From Corallococcus sp. CA053C (lineage in GTDB: Bacteria; Myxococcota; Myxococcia; Myxococcales; Myxococcaceae), in the NCBI RefSeq assembly GCF_003611675.1, contig NZ_RAWA01000009.1, positions 1 through 63,172 of the forward strand: a stretch of DNA of 63,172 nt. The letters run 5' to 3'. This document shows, in pieces, positions 25,875 to 36,094 of the stretch. The notes under the pieces are model-generated. The model saw nothing but the letters and a program-made list of their open reading frames with translations, did not search any database and was not told the origin of the DNA. The position numbers were made by a program, and so were the translations under genes. Numbering within the stretch: position 1 is the first letter of the stretch; each line of letters starts with the position of its first letter.

Positions 25875-28800
25875 ATGCCCAGCGGCACGTCGTCCGGCCC
25901 TTCCCCGGCCTCCGCCCTTTCGTTTTCCACGCTGGTGGAATTGCTGCGCGTCCGAGCCCAGACCCAGGGAGACCGGCGCGGCTTTACGTTCCTGCTGGAC
26001 GGCGAGACGGACGAAGCGCACCTGACGTACGCGGAGCTGGACCAGAAGGCCCGCGCCATCGCGGCGGCGCTCCAGGCACGCGGCGCCCAGGGGCAGCGGG
26101 CGCTGCTCTTGTATCCGCCCGGGCTGGACTACATCGCCGGGTTCTTCGGCTGTCTGTACGCGGGCGTCATCGCGGTCCCCATCTATCCACCCGACCCCAT
26201 GCGTCTGGCGCGCACGCTGCCGCGCCTCCTGGCCATCAGCCAGGACGCGCAGGCCACCGTCGCCCTCACCACCGACTTCATCTATGGCATGGGGGAGATG
26301 CTCTTCGAGCAGGCGCCGGAGCTGCGGGAGCTGCACTGGATCGCCACCGACACGCTGGACGCGGAGGTCGCCGAAGGGTGGCGCGACCCGGGCGTGGCCA
26401 CCGACACGCGGGTGTTCCTCCAGTACACGTCCGGCTCCACGTCGTCGCCCAAGGGCGTGGTGCTCACGCACGGCAACCTGCTGCACAACTCGAAGCTGAT
26501 CCACTCCTGCTTCGGTCACTCCACCGAGAGCCAGGGCGTCATCTGGCTGCCGCCGTACCACGACATGGGCCTCATCGGAGGCATCATCCAGCCGCTGTAC
26601 GGCGGCTTCCCGGTGACGCTGTTCTCGCCGGTGGACTTCTTGAAGCGCCCCATGCGCTGGCTGGAGGCCATCTCCCGCTACAAGGCCACGACGAGCGGCG
26701 GGCCCAACTTCGCGTTCGACCTGTGCGTGCGCAAGTCCACGCCGGAGGAGCGCGCGAAGCTGGACCTGAGCCAGTGGGACCTGGCCTTCAACGGCGCGGA
26801 GCCCATCATGCCGGACACGCTCCGGCGCTTCGCGGAGGCCTTCGGTCCGCAGGGCTTCCGCTCGGAGGCCATCTATCCCTGCTACGGCCTCGCGGAGGGC
26901 ACGCTCATCGCCTCTGGCGGTGACAAGCGCGAGCTGCCCATCCAGCGCACCGTGGACGCGGGCGCGCTGAAGGACAACCGCGTGGTGGCGGCGGAACCCA
27001 CGCACAAGGGCGCCCAGACGCTGGTGGGCTCCGGCCGCAACCTCACGGACCAGCGGCTCGTCATCGCGCACCCGGAGACGGGCAGACCGCTGCCGGCAGG
27101 CCAGGTGGGTGAGATCCGCGTCGCGGGGCCCAGCATCGCCCAGGGCTACTGGGGCCGTCCGGAACAGACGCAGGCCACGTTCCAGCAGCCGCTCACCGGC
27201 ACGGATGATCCGACGACGTTCCTGCGCACGGGCGACCTGGGCTTCCTGGACGGCGGCGAGCTGTTCGTCACCGGCCGCCTGAAGGACCTCATCATCATCC
27301 GCGGGCGCAACCACTACCCGCAGGACATCGAGCGCACGGTGGAGTCCAGCCACCCCGCCATCCGTCCCGGCTGCACGGCGGCCTTCTCCATCGAGCAGGA
27401 CGACGAGGAGCGCCTCATCGTCGTGACGGAGGTGGACCGCCGCGCGGTGGAGCGCGACGGTGTGGACCTGGAGTCGCTGTCGCAGGGCATCCGGCAGGCC
27501 GTCGCGGCAGGGCACGACCTGCAGGCCCAGGGTGTGGTGCTGCTCGGGCCGGGCGCCATCCCGAAGACGTCCAGCGGGAAGATCCAGCGCTTCGCCACCC
27601 GCGCGGAGTACACCGCCGACACGCTGGAGGCGCTGCACAAGAGCATCCTCGCCGCGCCCGTGGCGCCCGTGGCCGCTGTCCCGGAGACCGCCGTGACGGA
27701 GGCGCCCGCCGCGCCGGTGGGCCCCGACGTCAGCATGCTGGTGAAGATGCTGGCGGTGGTGCAGGACCCCACCGCGCGCCGCGCGATGGTGGCCGTGTTC
27801 CTCCAGGAGCAGGCCGCGCAGGTGCTGCGGCTGCCCACCGCGCAGGTGGACGTGCAGAAGCCGCTGCATGCCTACGGCGTGGACTCGCTGATGGCGGTGG
27901 ACTTCAAGAGCGCCGTGGACGCGGGGTTGGGCATCGACCTGCCGCTGTCGGACGTGCTCCAGGGCGTGTCGCTGTCGAAGCTCGCGGAAGCCGTGGTGAC
28001 GCTGCTGTCGGCGCCCCGCTCGGAGCAGGCGTCGGGCCCGGTGGCGGCGGCCACCGCCAAGGGGGATGCGCCCCTGTCCGGCGGCCAGCAGGCCCTGTGG
28101 TTCATGCACCAGCTGGCACCGGACAGCGCGGCCTACCACGTGCCCGTCGCGGTGCGCGTGCGCGCCGGGCTGGACGCGAACGCCCTCCAGGGCGCCTTCG
28201 AGGCGCTGGTGGCCCGCCACCCCGCCCTGCGCACCACGTTCGTGATGGCGGCCACCGGCCCCGTGCAGCACGTGCACGCGGACCTGCCGCTGGACTTCGT
28301 CGCCACCGACGCGAAGGGCTGGAGCGAGGCGCAGGTGACGGAGCACCTGGCCGCCGAGGCCCGCCGTCCGTTCGACCTGGAGAAGGGCCCGCTCCTGCGC
28401 GTGCGCCTCGTGTCGCGCGCGGCGGAGGACCACGCGCTGCTCATCGCCATGCACCACATCGTCACCGACTTCTGGTCGCTGGCGGTGATGGCGGAGGAGC
28501 TGGACGCGCTCTACCCCGCGCTGCGGCTGGGCAAGCGGCCCACGCTCGCGGCGCCCGCGCGCACCTACGCGGACTACGCACGCTGGCAGGCGGAGATGCT
28601 CGCCGGGGCGCGCGGCCAGGCGTTGGAGAAGTACTGGCGCGAGCAGCTCTCCGGGACGCTGCCGGTGCTGGACCTGCCCACGGACCACCCCCGTCCCCCG
28701 GCGCAGACGTTCAACGGCCGGGTGCACACGAGTCGGCTCGACGCGGGCATCACCGCCGCGGTGAAGTCGCTGGCGCGCGACCACGGCGCCACGCCCAACA

Positions 28801-31328
28801 TGGTGCTCCAGACGGCCTTCCAGGCCCTGCTGCACCGCTACACCGGCCAGCAGGACTTCACGCTCGGCGTGGTGAGCGCGGGCCGCGGACGCGCGGAGCT
28901 GGCGGGCATCACCGGCTACTTCGTCAACCCGCTGGTGGTGCGCACGCGGCCGTCTCCCATGCTGTCCTTCACGGACTACCTGGCCCAGACGCGCCAGACG
29001 ATGCTGGGCGCGCTGGAGCACCAGGACTACCCGTTCAGCGCGCTCGTGGACCGGCTGCAGCCGGTGCGCGACCAGAGCCGCTCGCCGCTGTTCCAGGTGA
29101 TGTTCGTCTACCAGCGCGCGTCCAAGCTGGATGAGCGCGGCCTCACGCCCTTCGCCCTGGACATCCCGGGCGCGCGCTCCACCGTCGCGGGCCTGCCCAT
29201 TGAATCCCTGGTGCTGGAGCACGGCGGCGCGCAGTTCGACCTCACGCTCACCATGGGCGAGGCGGACGGAGAGCTCGTCGCGTCCTTCGAGTACAACACC
29301 GACCTCTTCGAGGCCGGCACCATCGAGCGGATGGCCGGGCACCTGCGCACGCTGCTGGCCGGCGTCGCGGCGCAGCCCCGCTCCACGCTCGCGCGGCTGC
29401 CGCTGCTCACCTCCGGGGAGCAGCACCAGCTGCTCGAAGGCTGGCGTGGCCCGCGCATCACGCTTGGCGACACGGACATGCTGCCCGCGCTCTTCGCGGC
29501 GCAGGTGGCGCGCACGCCGGACCACGTGGCGGTCCTCTTCAAGGACGCGCAGCTCACCTACCGCGAGCTGGGTGAACGCTCCGCGCAGCTGGCCGCGTGG
29601 CTCAAGGCGGCGGGCGTGAAGCCGGGCGACATCGTGGGCCTCTGCCTGGAGCGCTCCGTGGAGACGCTGGTGTCGGTGCTGGCCGTGATGGCCGCGGGCG
29701 CCGCCTACGTCCCCATTGATCCCGCCTACCCCTCCGAGCGCGTGGCCTTCATCCTGGCCGACACGCAGGCACAGGTGTTGCTCACGCAGTCCTGGCTCCA
29801 GCGCACGCTGCCCACGGGGACGACGGCGCGCACGCTGTTCGTGGATCAGCCGCTGGACAGCGCGCTCTCCACCGAGCCCGCCGCGACGGTGCGCGCCGGG
29901 GACCTGGCGTGCCTCGTCTACACCTCCGGCTCCACCGGTCAGCCCAAGGGCGTGATGCTGGAGCACGGGGGCCTGGCGAACCTGGTGCGCTCGTTCGTGG
30001 AGTCGTATGCGCCCACGGCGAAGGACCGGATGCTGCCGCTCACGTCGGTGGCCTCCGCGAGCTTCGTGGGTGAAATCCTCCCGCTCCTGTGCACGGGCGG
30101 CGCGCTGGTGCTGCCCACCGAGGATGAGATCCTCGACCAGGAGAAGCTCTTCCAGCTCATCACCCGCCACACCGTCACCATCGTGAGCACGGTGCCCGCG
30201 GTCATCGCGGGGCTCAACGCGCGCCTGGACGAACTGCCGCCCCTGCGGCTGGTGCTCTCCGGCGGCGAGGCGCTGGTGGCCAGCGACGTGGAGAAGCTGC
30301 TCGCCACCACGCCGGTGGTGAACGGCTACGGCCTCACGGAGACGACGGTGTGCACGACCTACCACCGCATGGCGGTGGAGGACCTCCAGGGCCACGCGTG
30401 GGTGCCCATTGGCCGGCCCATCATCAACACGGACGTCTACGTGCTGGACGCGGAGCGCAACCTGCTGCCCGTGGGCGCCACCGGCGAGCTGTACGTGGGC
30501 GGCCTGGGGCTCGCGCGCGGGTACTGGCAGCGGCCGGAGCTGACCTCCGAGCGCTTCGTCGCGCACCCGTTCCGCTCGGGCGAGCGCCTGTACCGCACCG
30601 GCGACCGCGCGCGCTGGCTGCCGGACGGGGTGCTGACGTTCCTGTCCCGCGCCGATGATCAGGTGAAGATCCGCGGCTTCCGCATCGAGCTGGGAGAGGT
30701 GGAGGCCGCCGTGCGCCGCCACCCCGCCGTGCGCGACGCGTTCCTGATGGCGCGCGAGGACTCACCCGGGGACAAGCGGCTCGTGGCGTACCTGGTGTTC
30801 TCCGAGCCTGGGGCAGGCACTGAGCCCGTGCCCACGCACACGGACCTCAACACCTTCCTCGCGGAGGCGCTGCCGCCGTACATGCTGCCGTCCGCGTACG
30901 TGCCGCTGGCCGCGCTGCCGCTGTCCACCAACGGCAAGGTGGACACCAAGGCGCTGCCCGCGCCGGAAGGGGCCCGGCTGGCCTCCGCCGCGGCCTACGC
31001 GCCGCCGCAGAGCGCGGTGGAGCGCAGCGTGGCCACCATCTGGCAGGCGGTGCTGAAGGTGGATCGCGTGGGCCTGAACGACAACTTCTTCGAGCTCGGC
31101 GGCAACTCGCTGCTCATCGCGCAGGCGCACCGCCGGCTGCGTGAGGAGTTGGGCGCGAACCTCGCGTTGGTGGACATGTTCAAGTTCACCACCGTGAGCG
31201 CGCTCGCCCAGCACCTGGCGAACAAGGGCGAGGACTCCGGCGCGGCGTCGCAGAAGATCAAGGACGAGGCGGAGCGTCGCCGGGCCGCCCAGGCGCGGCG
31301 TCAGCAGACGCGCGGCCGTGGCAAGTAA
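25875..31328 (+). CDS. hybrid starter synthetase FAAL-ACP-C-A-PCP
   Basis: An 1817-aa assembly-line initiator. Residues about 15-600 are a fatty acyl-AMP ligase: YTSGSTSSPKGV near 185 and the FAAL-type YPCYGLAEGTLIASGG. It activates a free fatty acid and loads the ACP at about 625-705 (Ser671 in YGVDSLMAVD). The condensation domain (about 735-1160) has HHIVTDFWS. The adenylation domain (about 1200-1690) has LVYTSGSTGQPKG and the A10 lysine in NGKVDTKAL. Its specificity segment lacks the Asp that binds an alpha-amino group (Ala1395 instead). A PCP follows (FFELGGNSLL) with a basic C-terminal tail. Product: an acyl-primed unit of unknown nature passed to the next protein. Confidence 0.9.
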   Translation: MPSGTSSGPSPASALSFSTLVELLRVRAQTQGDRRGFTFLLDGETDEAHLTYAELDQKARAIAAALQARGAQGQRALLLYPPGLDYIAGFFGCLYAGVIAVPIYPPDPMRLARTLPRLLAISQDAQATVALTTDFIYGMGEMLFEQAPELRELHWIATDTLDAEVAEGWRDPGVATDTRVFLQYTSGSTSSPKGVVLTHGNLLHNSKLIHSCFGHSTESQGVIWLPPYHDMGLIGGIIQPLYGGFPVTLFSPVDFLKRPMRWLEAISRYKATTSGGPNFAFDLCVRKSTPEERAKLDLSQWDLAFNGAEPIMPDTLRRFAEAFGPQGFRSEAIYPCYGLAEGTLIASGGDKRELPIQRTVDAGALKDNRVVAAEPTHKGAQTLVGSGRNLTDQRLVIAHPETGRPLPAGQVGEIRVAGPSIAQGYWGRPEQTQATFQQPLTGTDDPTTFLRTGDLGFLDGGELFVTGRLKDLIIIRGRNHYPQDIERTVESSHPAIRPGCTAAFSIEQDDEERLIVVTEVDRRAVERDGVDLESLSQGIRQAVAAGHDLQAQGVVLLGPGAIPKTSSGKIQRFATRAEYTADTLEALHKSILAAPVAPVAAVPETAVTEAPAAPVGPDVSMLVKMLAVVQDPTARRAMVAVFLQEQAAQVLRLPTAQVDVQKPLHAYGVDSLMAVDFKSAVDAGLGIDLPLSDVLQGVSLSKLAEAVVTLLSAPRSEQASGPVAAATAKGDAPLSGGQQALWFMHQLAPDSAAYHVPVAVRVRAGLDANALQGAFEALVARHPALRTTFVMAATGPVQHVHADLPLDFVATDAKGWSEAQVTEHLAAEARRPFDLEKGPLLRVRLVSRAAEDHALLIAMHHIVTDFWSLAVMAEELDALYPALRLGKRPTLAAPARTYADYARWQAEMLAGARGQALEKYWREQLSGTLPVLDLPTDHPRPPAQTFNGRVHTSRLDAGITAAVKSLARDHGATPNMVLQTAFQALLHRYTGQQDFTLGVVSAGRGRAELAGITGYFVNPLVVRTRPSPMLSFTDYLAQTRQTMLGALEHQDYPFSALVDRLQPVRDQSRSPLFQVMFVYQRASKLDERGLTPFALDIPGARSTVAGLPIESLVLEHGGAQFDLTLTMGEADGELVASFEYNTDLFEAGTIERMAGHLRTLLAGVAAQPRSTLARLPLLTSGEQHQLLEGWRGPRITLGDTDMLPALFAAQVARTPDHVAVLFKDAQLTYRELGERSAQLAAWLKAAGVKPGDIVGLCLERSVETLVSVLAVMAAGAAYVPIDPAYPSERVAFILADTQAQVLLTQSWLQRTLPTGTTARTLFVDQPLDSALSTEPAATVRAGDLACLVYTSGSTGQPKGVMLEHGGLANLVRSFVESYAPTAKDRMLPLTSVASASFVGEILPLLCTGGALVLPTEDEILDQEKLFQLITRHTVTIVSTVPAVIAGLNARLDELPPLRLVLSGGEALVASDVEKLLATTPVVNGYGLTETTVCTTYHRMAVEDLQGHAWVPIGRPIINTDVYVLDAERNLLPVGATGELYVGGLGLARGYWQRPELTSERFVAHPFRSGERLYRTGDRARWLPDGVLTFLSRADDQVKIRGFRIELGEVEAAVRRHPAVRDAFLMAREDSPGDKRLVAYLVFSEPGAGTEPVPTHTDLNTFLAEALPPYMLPSAYVPLAALPLSTNGKVDTKALPAPEGARLASAAAYAPPQSAVERSVATIWQAVLKVDRVGLNDNFFELGGNSLLIAQAHRRLREELGANLALVDMFKFTTVSALAQHLANKGEDSGAASQKIKDEAERRRAAQARRQQTRGRGK

Positions 31329-31364
31329 CGACTTTCTGGCATCTCGGTTTCGAAGGATGGCTCC

Positions 31365-34300
31365 ATGAGCACTGACACCCTCTCCGAAGTGGAAGGCATC
31401 GCGGTCATCGGTCTGGGCGGACGTCTGCCCGGCGCGAAGACCATCGCCGAGTTCTGGAAGAACCTCACCGGCGGCGTGGAGAGCATCACCTTCTTCACCG
31501 ACGAGGAGCTCATCGCCGAGGGCGCGGACCCGGCCATGGTGCGCGCGCCCAACTACGTGAAGGCGCGCGGCACGCTGGGCGACACGGATCAGTTCGACGC
31601 GGCCTTCTTCGGCATGAACCCGCGCGAGGCCGCGCTGATGGATCCGCAGCACCGCGTCTTCCTGGAGTGCGCGTGGGAGGCGATGGAGAGCTCCGGCTAC
31701 AGCCCGGAGCGCCAGCCCGGCCGCGTGGGCGTGTTCGGCGGCATGAGCATGAACACGTACCTGCTCTCCAACCTGTACTCGCACCTGGCGCACGTCGCGT
31801 CGGTGGAGAGCCTCCAGGCGTCCATCGGCAACGACAAGGACAGCCTGACGACGGAGGTGGCGTACCGGATGGACCTCAAGGGGCCCGCCGTCACGGTGCA
31901 GTCCTCGTCCTCCACGTCGCTCACCTGCATCCACTACGCCTGCCAGAGCCTGCTGTCGTTCGAGTGCGACATGGCGCTGGCCGGCGGCGTGTCCATCCAC
32001 TTCCCGGAGAAGGCGGGCTACCTCTACCACGAGGGTGGCACCACGGCGCCGGACGGCCACTGCCACACCTTCGACGCTGAGGCGGAGGGCTTCGTCGCCG
32101 GCCACGGCGCGGCGGTGGTCGCGCTCAAGCGCCTGTCGGACGCGCTCAAGGACGGGGACACCGTCTACGCCGTCGTTCGCGGCTCGGCGGTGAACAACGA
32201 CGGCTCGCAGAAGGTCAGCTACATGGCCCCGGCCGTCGCGGGGCAGGCGGAGGTCATCGCGCTGGCGCAGGCGGTGGCGAACGTGGAGCCGGACACCATC
32301 GGCTACGTGGAGGCGCATGGCACCGCGACCAAGGTGGGTGACCCCATCGAGGTGGCGGCGCTCACGCAGGCCTTCCGCCAGGGCACGGACAAGAAGAACT
32401 TCTGCGCGCTGGGGTCGGTGAAGAGCAACATCGGCCACCTGGACTCGGCCGCGGGCGCGGTGGGCTTCATCAAGGCGGCGCTGTCGCTGCACCACAAGAA
32501 GATCGTCCCCAGCCTCAACTTCAAGACGCCCAACCCGGCGTGCGACTTCCCCAACAGCCCGTTCTACGTGAACACGGAGCTGCGCGACTTCCCCAAGGGC
32601 GCCACCCCGCGCCGCGCGGGCGTCACGTCGCTGGGCATGGGCGGCACCAACGCGCACGCCATCCTGGAGGAGGCCCCGGAGCTCCCCGCCACCGACAAGC
32701 CCCGGCGCCCCGCGCAGGTGGTGCTGCTGTCGGCGCGCACGGAGGCCTCGCTGGAGGTGGCCACGGACCGGCTGGCGGCGCACCTGCGTGAGCACCCGGA
32801 CACGGACCTCGCGGACGTGGCGTACACGCTCCAGCTGGGGCGCAAGCGCTTCGGCAAGCGCCGTGCGGTGGTGGCGCGCACGACGGCGGACCTGGCGGCG
32901 GCGCTCGCGGAGCGCACCCCGGGTCGCGTGTTCAGCGGCAGCGCGGAGAACAGCGGCCGTCCGGTGATGTTCCTCTTCTCCGGGCAGGGCTCGCAGTACG
33001 TGGACATGGGCAAGGGCCTGTACGCGCAGGAGCCCGTCTTCAAGGCCCAGGTGGACACCTGCGCGGAGAAGCTCAAGCCGCACCTGGGCCTGGACCTGCG
33101 CACGGTGCTCTACCCGTCCGCGGAGTCGCGCGAGATGGCGTCGGAGCGCCTCAAGCAGACGGGCCTCACCCAGCCGGCGCTGTTCGTCATCGAGTACGCG
33201 CTCGCGAAGCTGTGGGAGTCGTGGGGCGTGACGCCGCACGCGATGCTGGGGCACAGCATCGGTGAGTACGTGGCCGCGTGCCTCGCGGGCGTCTTCACCC
33301 TGGACGACGCGCTGGCGCTGGTCGCCGCGCGCGGCCGGCTGATGCAGTCGCTGCCCGCGGGCAGCATGCTCGCGGTGTCGCTGCCGGAAGAGCACGTGAC
33401 GCCCATGCTGCCTCCGGGCCTGTCCGTGGCGGCGGTGAACAGCCCGTCCACCTGCGTCGTCGCCGGCCCCACGCCGCTGGTGGACGCGTTCGTGGAGACG
33501 CTCAACCTGCAGGGCCTGAACAGCTCGCGGCTACACACGTCGCACGCGTTCCACTCCGCGATGATGGACCCCATCCTGGACGCCTTCCGCGAGGCGGTGC
33601 GCAAGGTGGCCCGGCAGACACCGAAGAAGCCCTACCTGTCCAACGTCACCGGCACCTGGGTGACGTCCGAGCAGGCCACGAGCCCCGACTACTGGGCGAA
33701 GCACCTGCGCGGCGCGGTGCGCTTCGCGGACGGCGTGGCGGAGCTGCTGAAGGAGTCGGACGCCATCCTGCTGGAGGTGGGCCCGGGCAACACGCTCGCC
33801 ACCCTGGCGCGGCAGCACCCCGACAAGGGCGCGCGGCATGCGCTGCTCAACTCGCTGCGCCACCCGAAGGAGCAGCACGACGACCTGGACCACGGGCTGG
33901 GCACGCTGGGCCGGCTGTGGCTGGAGGGCGTGGAGCCGGACTGGGATGCGTTCCGGGGCGAGGAGCGCCGCCGTCGCATCGCGCTGCCCACCTCTCCCTT
34001 CGAGCGGCAGCGTCACTGGGTGGATCCGCGCAAGGACACCGCGGCTGTCGACGGCGAGCGCGCCGAGTGGGTGTCCGCGGATCAGAAGCAGCCCGTGGCC
34101 CGCTGGTTCTACCTGCCGTCGTGGCAGCGCGCCCTGCCGCCCCCGAAGAGCGCCTGGAGCGAGAAGAAGGCCACGTGGTGGCTGTTCCTCCCGGACGAGG
34201 ACGCCACGGGCTCCGGTGAAGGCCTGGGCGCGCGGCTCGCGCTGAAGCTGGGCGAGGCCGGTCAGGACGTCGTGCGCATCACGCCGGGCGTCGCGACGGC

Positions 34301-36047
34301 GAAGCGCGACGAGCACCACTGGACGCTCGCGCTGGGGGGTGAGGGCACGCTGCTGGAGGCGCTCACCGCGCAGGGCCGCGCGCCGGACCACGTCCTGCAC
34401 CTGGGCACGCTGGCTGTCGGCGACGCGCAGGGCGAGGCGGGCTTCGAGTCCGCGCTCGGCAAGGGCTTCCTCGGGCTGATGGGGCTGGCGCAGGCGCTGG
34501 GGCGTCAGCCCGGCACGCGGCCGGTGTCGCTGGTCGCCGTCACGAACCGCATGCAGGCGCTGGGTGAAGAGGCGCCCAACCCGGAGCTGGCCACGGTGCT
34601 GGGCCCGGTGCGCGTGATTCCGCAGGAGTACGGGCACCTGTCCGCCAAGGCCGTGGACCTGCGCCTGCCTCCCGCGGGCAGCTGGCAGGAGACGGCGCTC
34701 GTGGAGTCGCTGCTGTCCGAGGCCGCGACGCCGTCCAAGCTGGAGAACGTCATCGCCTACCGTGGCGGCGCCCGCTGGGTGCAGACGTTCGAGTCGGTGC
34801 CGGCGGACGCGCCCCGCGCCGCGCAGATTCCGCTGCGCGAGGGCGGCGTGTACCTGCTCATCGGCGGGTTCGGCACGCTGGGCTTCGCGCATGCGAAGTC
34901 GCTCGCGAAGCGGGTGAAGGCGAAGCTCGTCATCGCTGGCCGCACGGGCCTGCCGGAGCGTGCGCAGTGGGACGCGCACCTCGCGGCGAACCCGGAGCAC
35001 AACCCCGTGGCCCGCCGCATCCAGCAGGTGCTGGAGCTGGAGGCGCTGGGCGCTCAGGTCCATGTCGTCAGCGCGGACGCGGCCAACAAGGTCCAGCTCC
35101 AGGCGGCGGTGGACGCGGCGGTGTCGCGCTTCGGCGCGCTGCACGGCGTGGTGTTCGCGGCGGGTGACGTGGGCCAGGCGCTCTTCCGGGCCATCCCGGA
35201 CACCCGGCCGGAGGACGTGCGCGACACCTTCCACGGCCGCGTGCGCGGGCTGTACGCGCTGGAGGAGGCGCTGCGCGGACGCTCGCTGGACTTCTGCCTG
35301 CTGTCGTCGTCGCTGGCGGCGGTGCTGGGCGGCCTGGGGCTGGCGTCGTACGCGGCGGCCACGTCGTTCATGGATGCCTTCGCCACGAAGCAGTCCCAGA
35401 CGACGCCGGTGCCGTGGATGAGCGTGGGCTGGGACGCGTGGAAGTTCGAGTCCCACGCCGAGGGCACGCAGAGCCCGTTCGGCGCGCTGGCCATCACGCT
35501 CTCCGAGGGCGAGGACGCCTTCGAGCAGCTGTTCCAGCTGGGCGCCGTGTCCCACGTGGCGGTGTCCACGAGCAACCTGCGCGCCCGCGCTCGCAAGTGG
35601 GCGCAGCCGGCGGCCACGGCGGAGTCAGCGGCGGCGGCGAAGCAGGAGGCGGGCTCGTCCCTGGGCACCACGCCCCGGCCCACGCTCCAGAACGCCTACG
35701 TGCCTCCGCGCGACGCGCTGGAGGAGAAGATCGCCCACCTGTGGGAGACGACGCTCGGCATCGCGCAGGTGGGCGTGCACGACAACTTCTTCGAGCTGGG
35801 TGGCAACTCGCTCGTGGGCGTGAAGTTGATTGCCCGCGTGCGTGAGCAGTTCGGCGTCGCGCTGCCGGCCGTCACGCTCTACGAGGGCCCCACGGTGGGC
35901 GCGCTGGCGAAGCTGCTCAAGGCCGCCACCGGCGCCGAGGACCCGGACGCCGTGCCCGAAGACGCCGAGGCGCTCAGCCGCGGAGAGCGCCGCCGCGCGC
36001 GCCGCGCGAACCGCCGGGGCGATGGCGCCTCCGACGAGGAGCCGTAA
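31365..36047 (+). CDS. type I PKS module KS(Ser)-AT-KR-ACP
   Basis: A 1560-aa modular PKS starting 36 bases after the previous gene. The KS (about 10-435) has the active-site string VQSSSSTSL where VDTACSSSL is expected: the catalytic Cys is Ser182. The two catalytic histidines are kept (EAHGTATKVGDP, KSNIGHLDSAAG). The AT (about 533-830) has GHSIGEYVAA and HAFH, indicating malonyl-CoA. The KR (about 1155-1375) has GGFGTLG and retains its Tyr1329 (ASYAAAT), so it looks active. The ACP at about 1445-1515 has Ser1482. A Cys-to-Ser KS should not accept a chain; it may decarboxylate, be silent, or work with the next protein. Confidence 0.9.
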   Translation: MSTDTLSEVEGIAVIGLGGRLPGAKTIAEFWKNLTGGVESITFFTDEELIAEGADPAMVRAPNYVKARGTLGDTDQFDAAFFGMNPREAALMDPQHRVFLECAWEAMESSGYSPERQPGRVGVFGGMSMNTYLLSNLYSHLAHVASVESLQASIGNDKDSLTTEVAYRMDLKGPAVTVQSSSSTSLTCIHYACQSLLSFECDMALAGGVSIHFPEKAGYLYHEGGTTAPDGHCHTFDAEAEGFVAGHGAAVVALKRLSDALKDGDTVYAVVRGSAVNNDGSQKVSYMAPAVAGQAEVIALAQAVANVEPDTIGYVEAHGTATKVGDPIEVAALTQAFRQGTDKKNFCALGSVKSNIGHLDSAAGAVGFIKAALSLHHKKIVPSLNFKTPNPACDFPNSPFYVNTELRDFPKGATPRRAGVTSLGMGGTNAHAILEEAPELPATDKPRRPAQVVLLSARTEASLEVATDRLAAHLREHPDTDLADVAYTLQLGRKRFGKRRAVVARTTADLAAALAERTPGRVFSGSAENSGRPVMFLFSGQGSQYVDMGKGLYAQEPVFKAQVDTCAEKLKPHLGLDLRTVLYPSAESREMASERLKQTGLTQPALFVIEYALAKLWESWGVTPHAMLGHSIGEYVAACLAGVFTLDDALALVAARGRLMQSLPAGSMLAVSLPEEHVTPMLPPGLSVAAVNSPSTCVVAGPTPLVDAFVETLNLQGLNSSRLHTSHAFHSAMMDPILDAFREAVRKVARQTPKKPYLSNVTGTWVTSEQATSPDYWAKHLRGAVRFADGVAELLKESDAILLEVGPGNTLATLARQHPDKGARHALLNSLRHPKEQHDDLDHGLGTLGRLWLEGVEPDWDAFRGEERRRRIALPTSPFERQRHWVDPRKDTAAVDGERAEWVSADQKQPVARWFYLPSWQRALPPPKSAWSEKKATWWLFLPDEDATGSGEGLGARLALKLGEAGQDVVRITPGVATAKRDEHHWTLALGGEGTLLEALTAQGRAPDHVLHLGTLAVGDAQGEAGFESALGKGFLGLMGLAQALGRQPGTRPVSLVAVTNRMQALGEEAPNPELATVLGPVRVIPQEYGHLSAKAVDLRLPPAGSWQETALVESLLSEAATPSKLENVIAYRGGARWVQTFESVPADAPRAAQIPLREGGVYLLIGGFGTLGFAHAKSLAKRVKAKLVIAGRTGLPERAQWDAHLAANPEHNPVARRIQQVLELEALGAQVHVVSADAANKVQLQAAVDAAVSRFGALHGVVFAAGDVGQALFRAIPDTRPEDVRDTFHGRVRGLYALEEALRGRSLDFCLLSSSLAAVLGGLGLASYAAATSFMDAFATKQSQTTPVPWMSVGWDAWKFESHAEGTQSPFGALAITLSEGEDAFEQLFQLGAVSHVAVSTSNLRARARKWAQPAATAESAAAAKQEAGSSLGTTPRPTLQNAYVPPRDALEEKIAHLWETTLGIAQVGVHDNFFELGGNSLVGVKLIARVREQFGVALPAVTLYEGPTVGALAKLLKAATGAEDPDAVPEDAEALSRGERRRARRANRRGDGASDEEP

Positions 36048-36094
36048 GCCCCCCTGCTGGCCCCACCCTTTCGCTGACCCGAAGAGCACACCCC

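Noticed and set aside
25698-30722. Very long antisense open frame (1674 codons) opposite the FAAL-NRPS gene
   Set aside because: Its composition is the shadow of high-GC third-position codons; no domain is readable, and the + strand gene is unmistakable.
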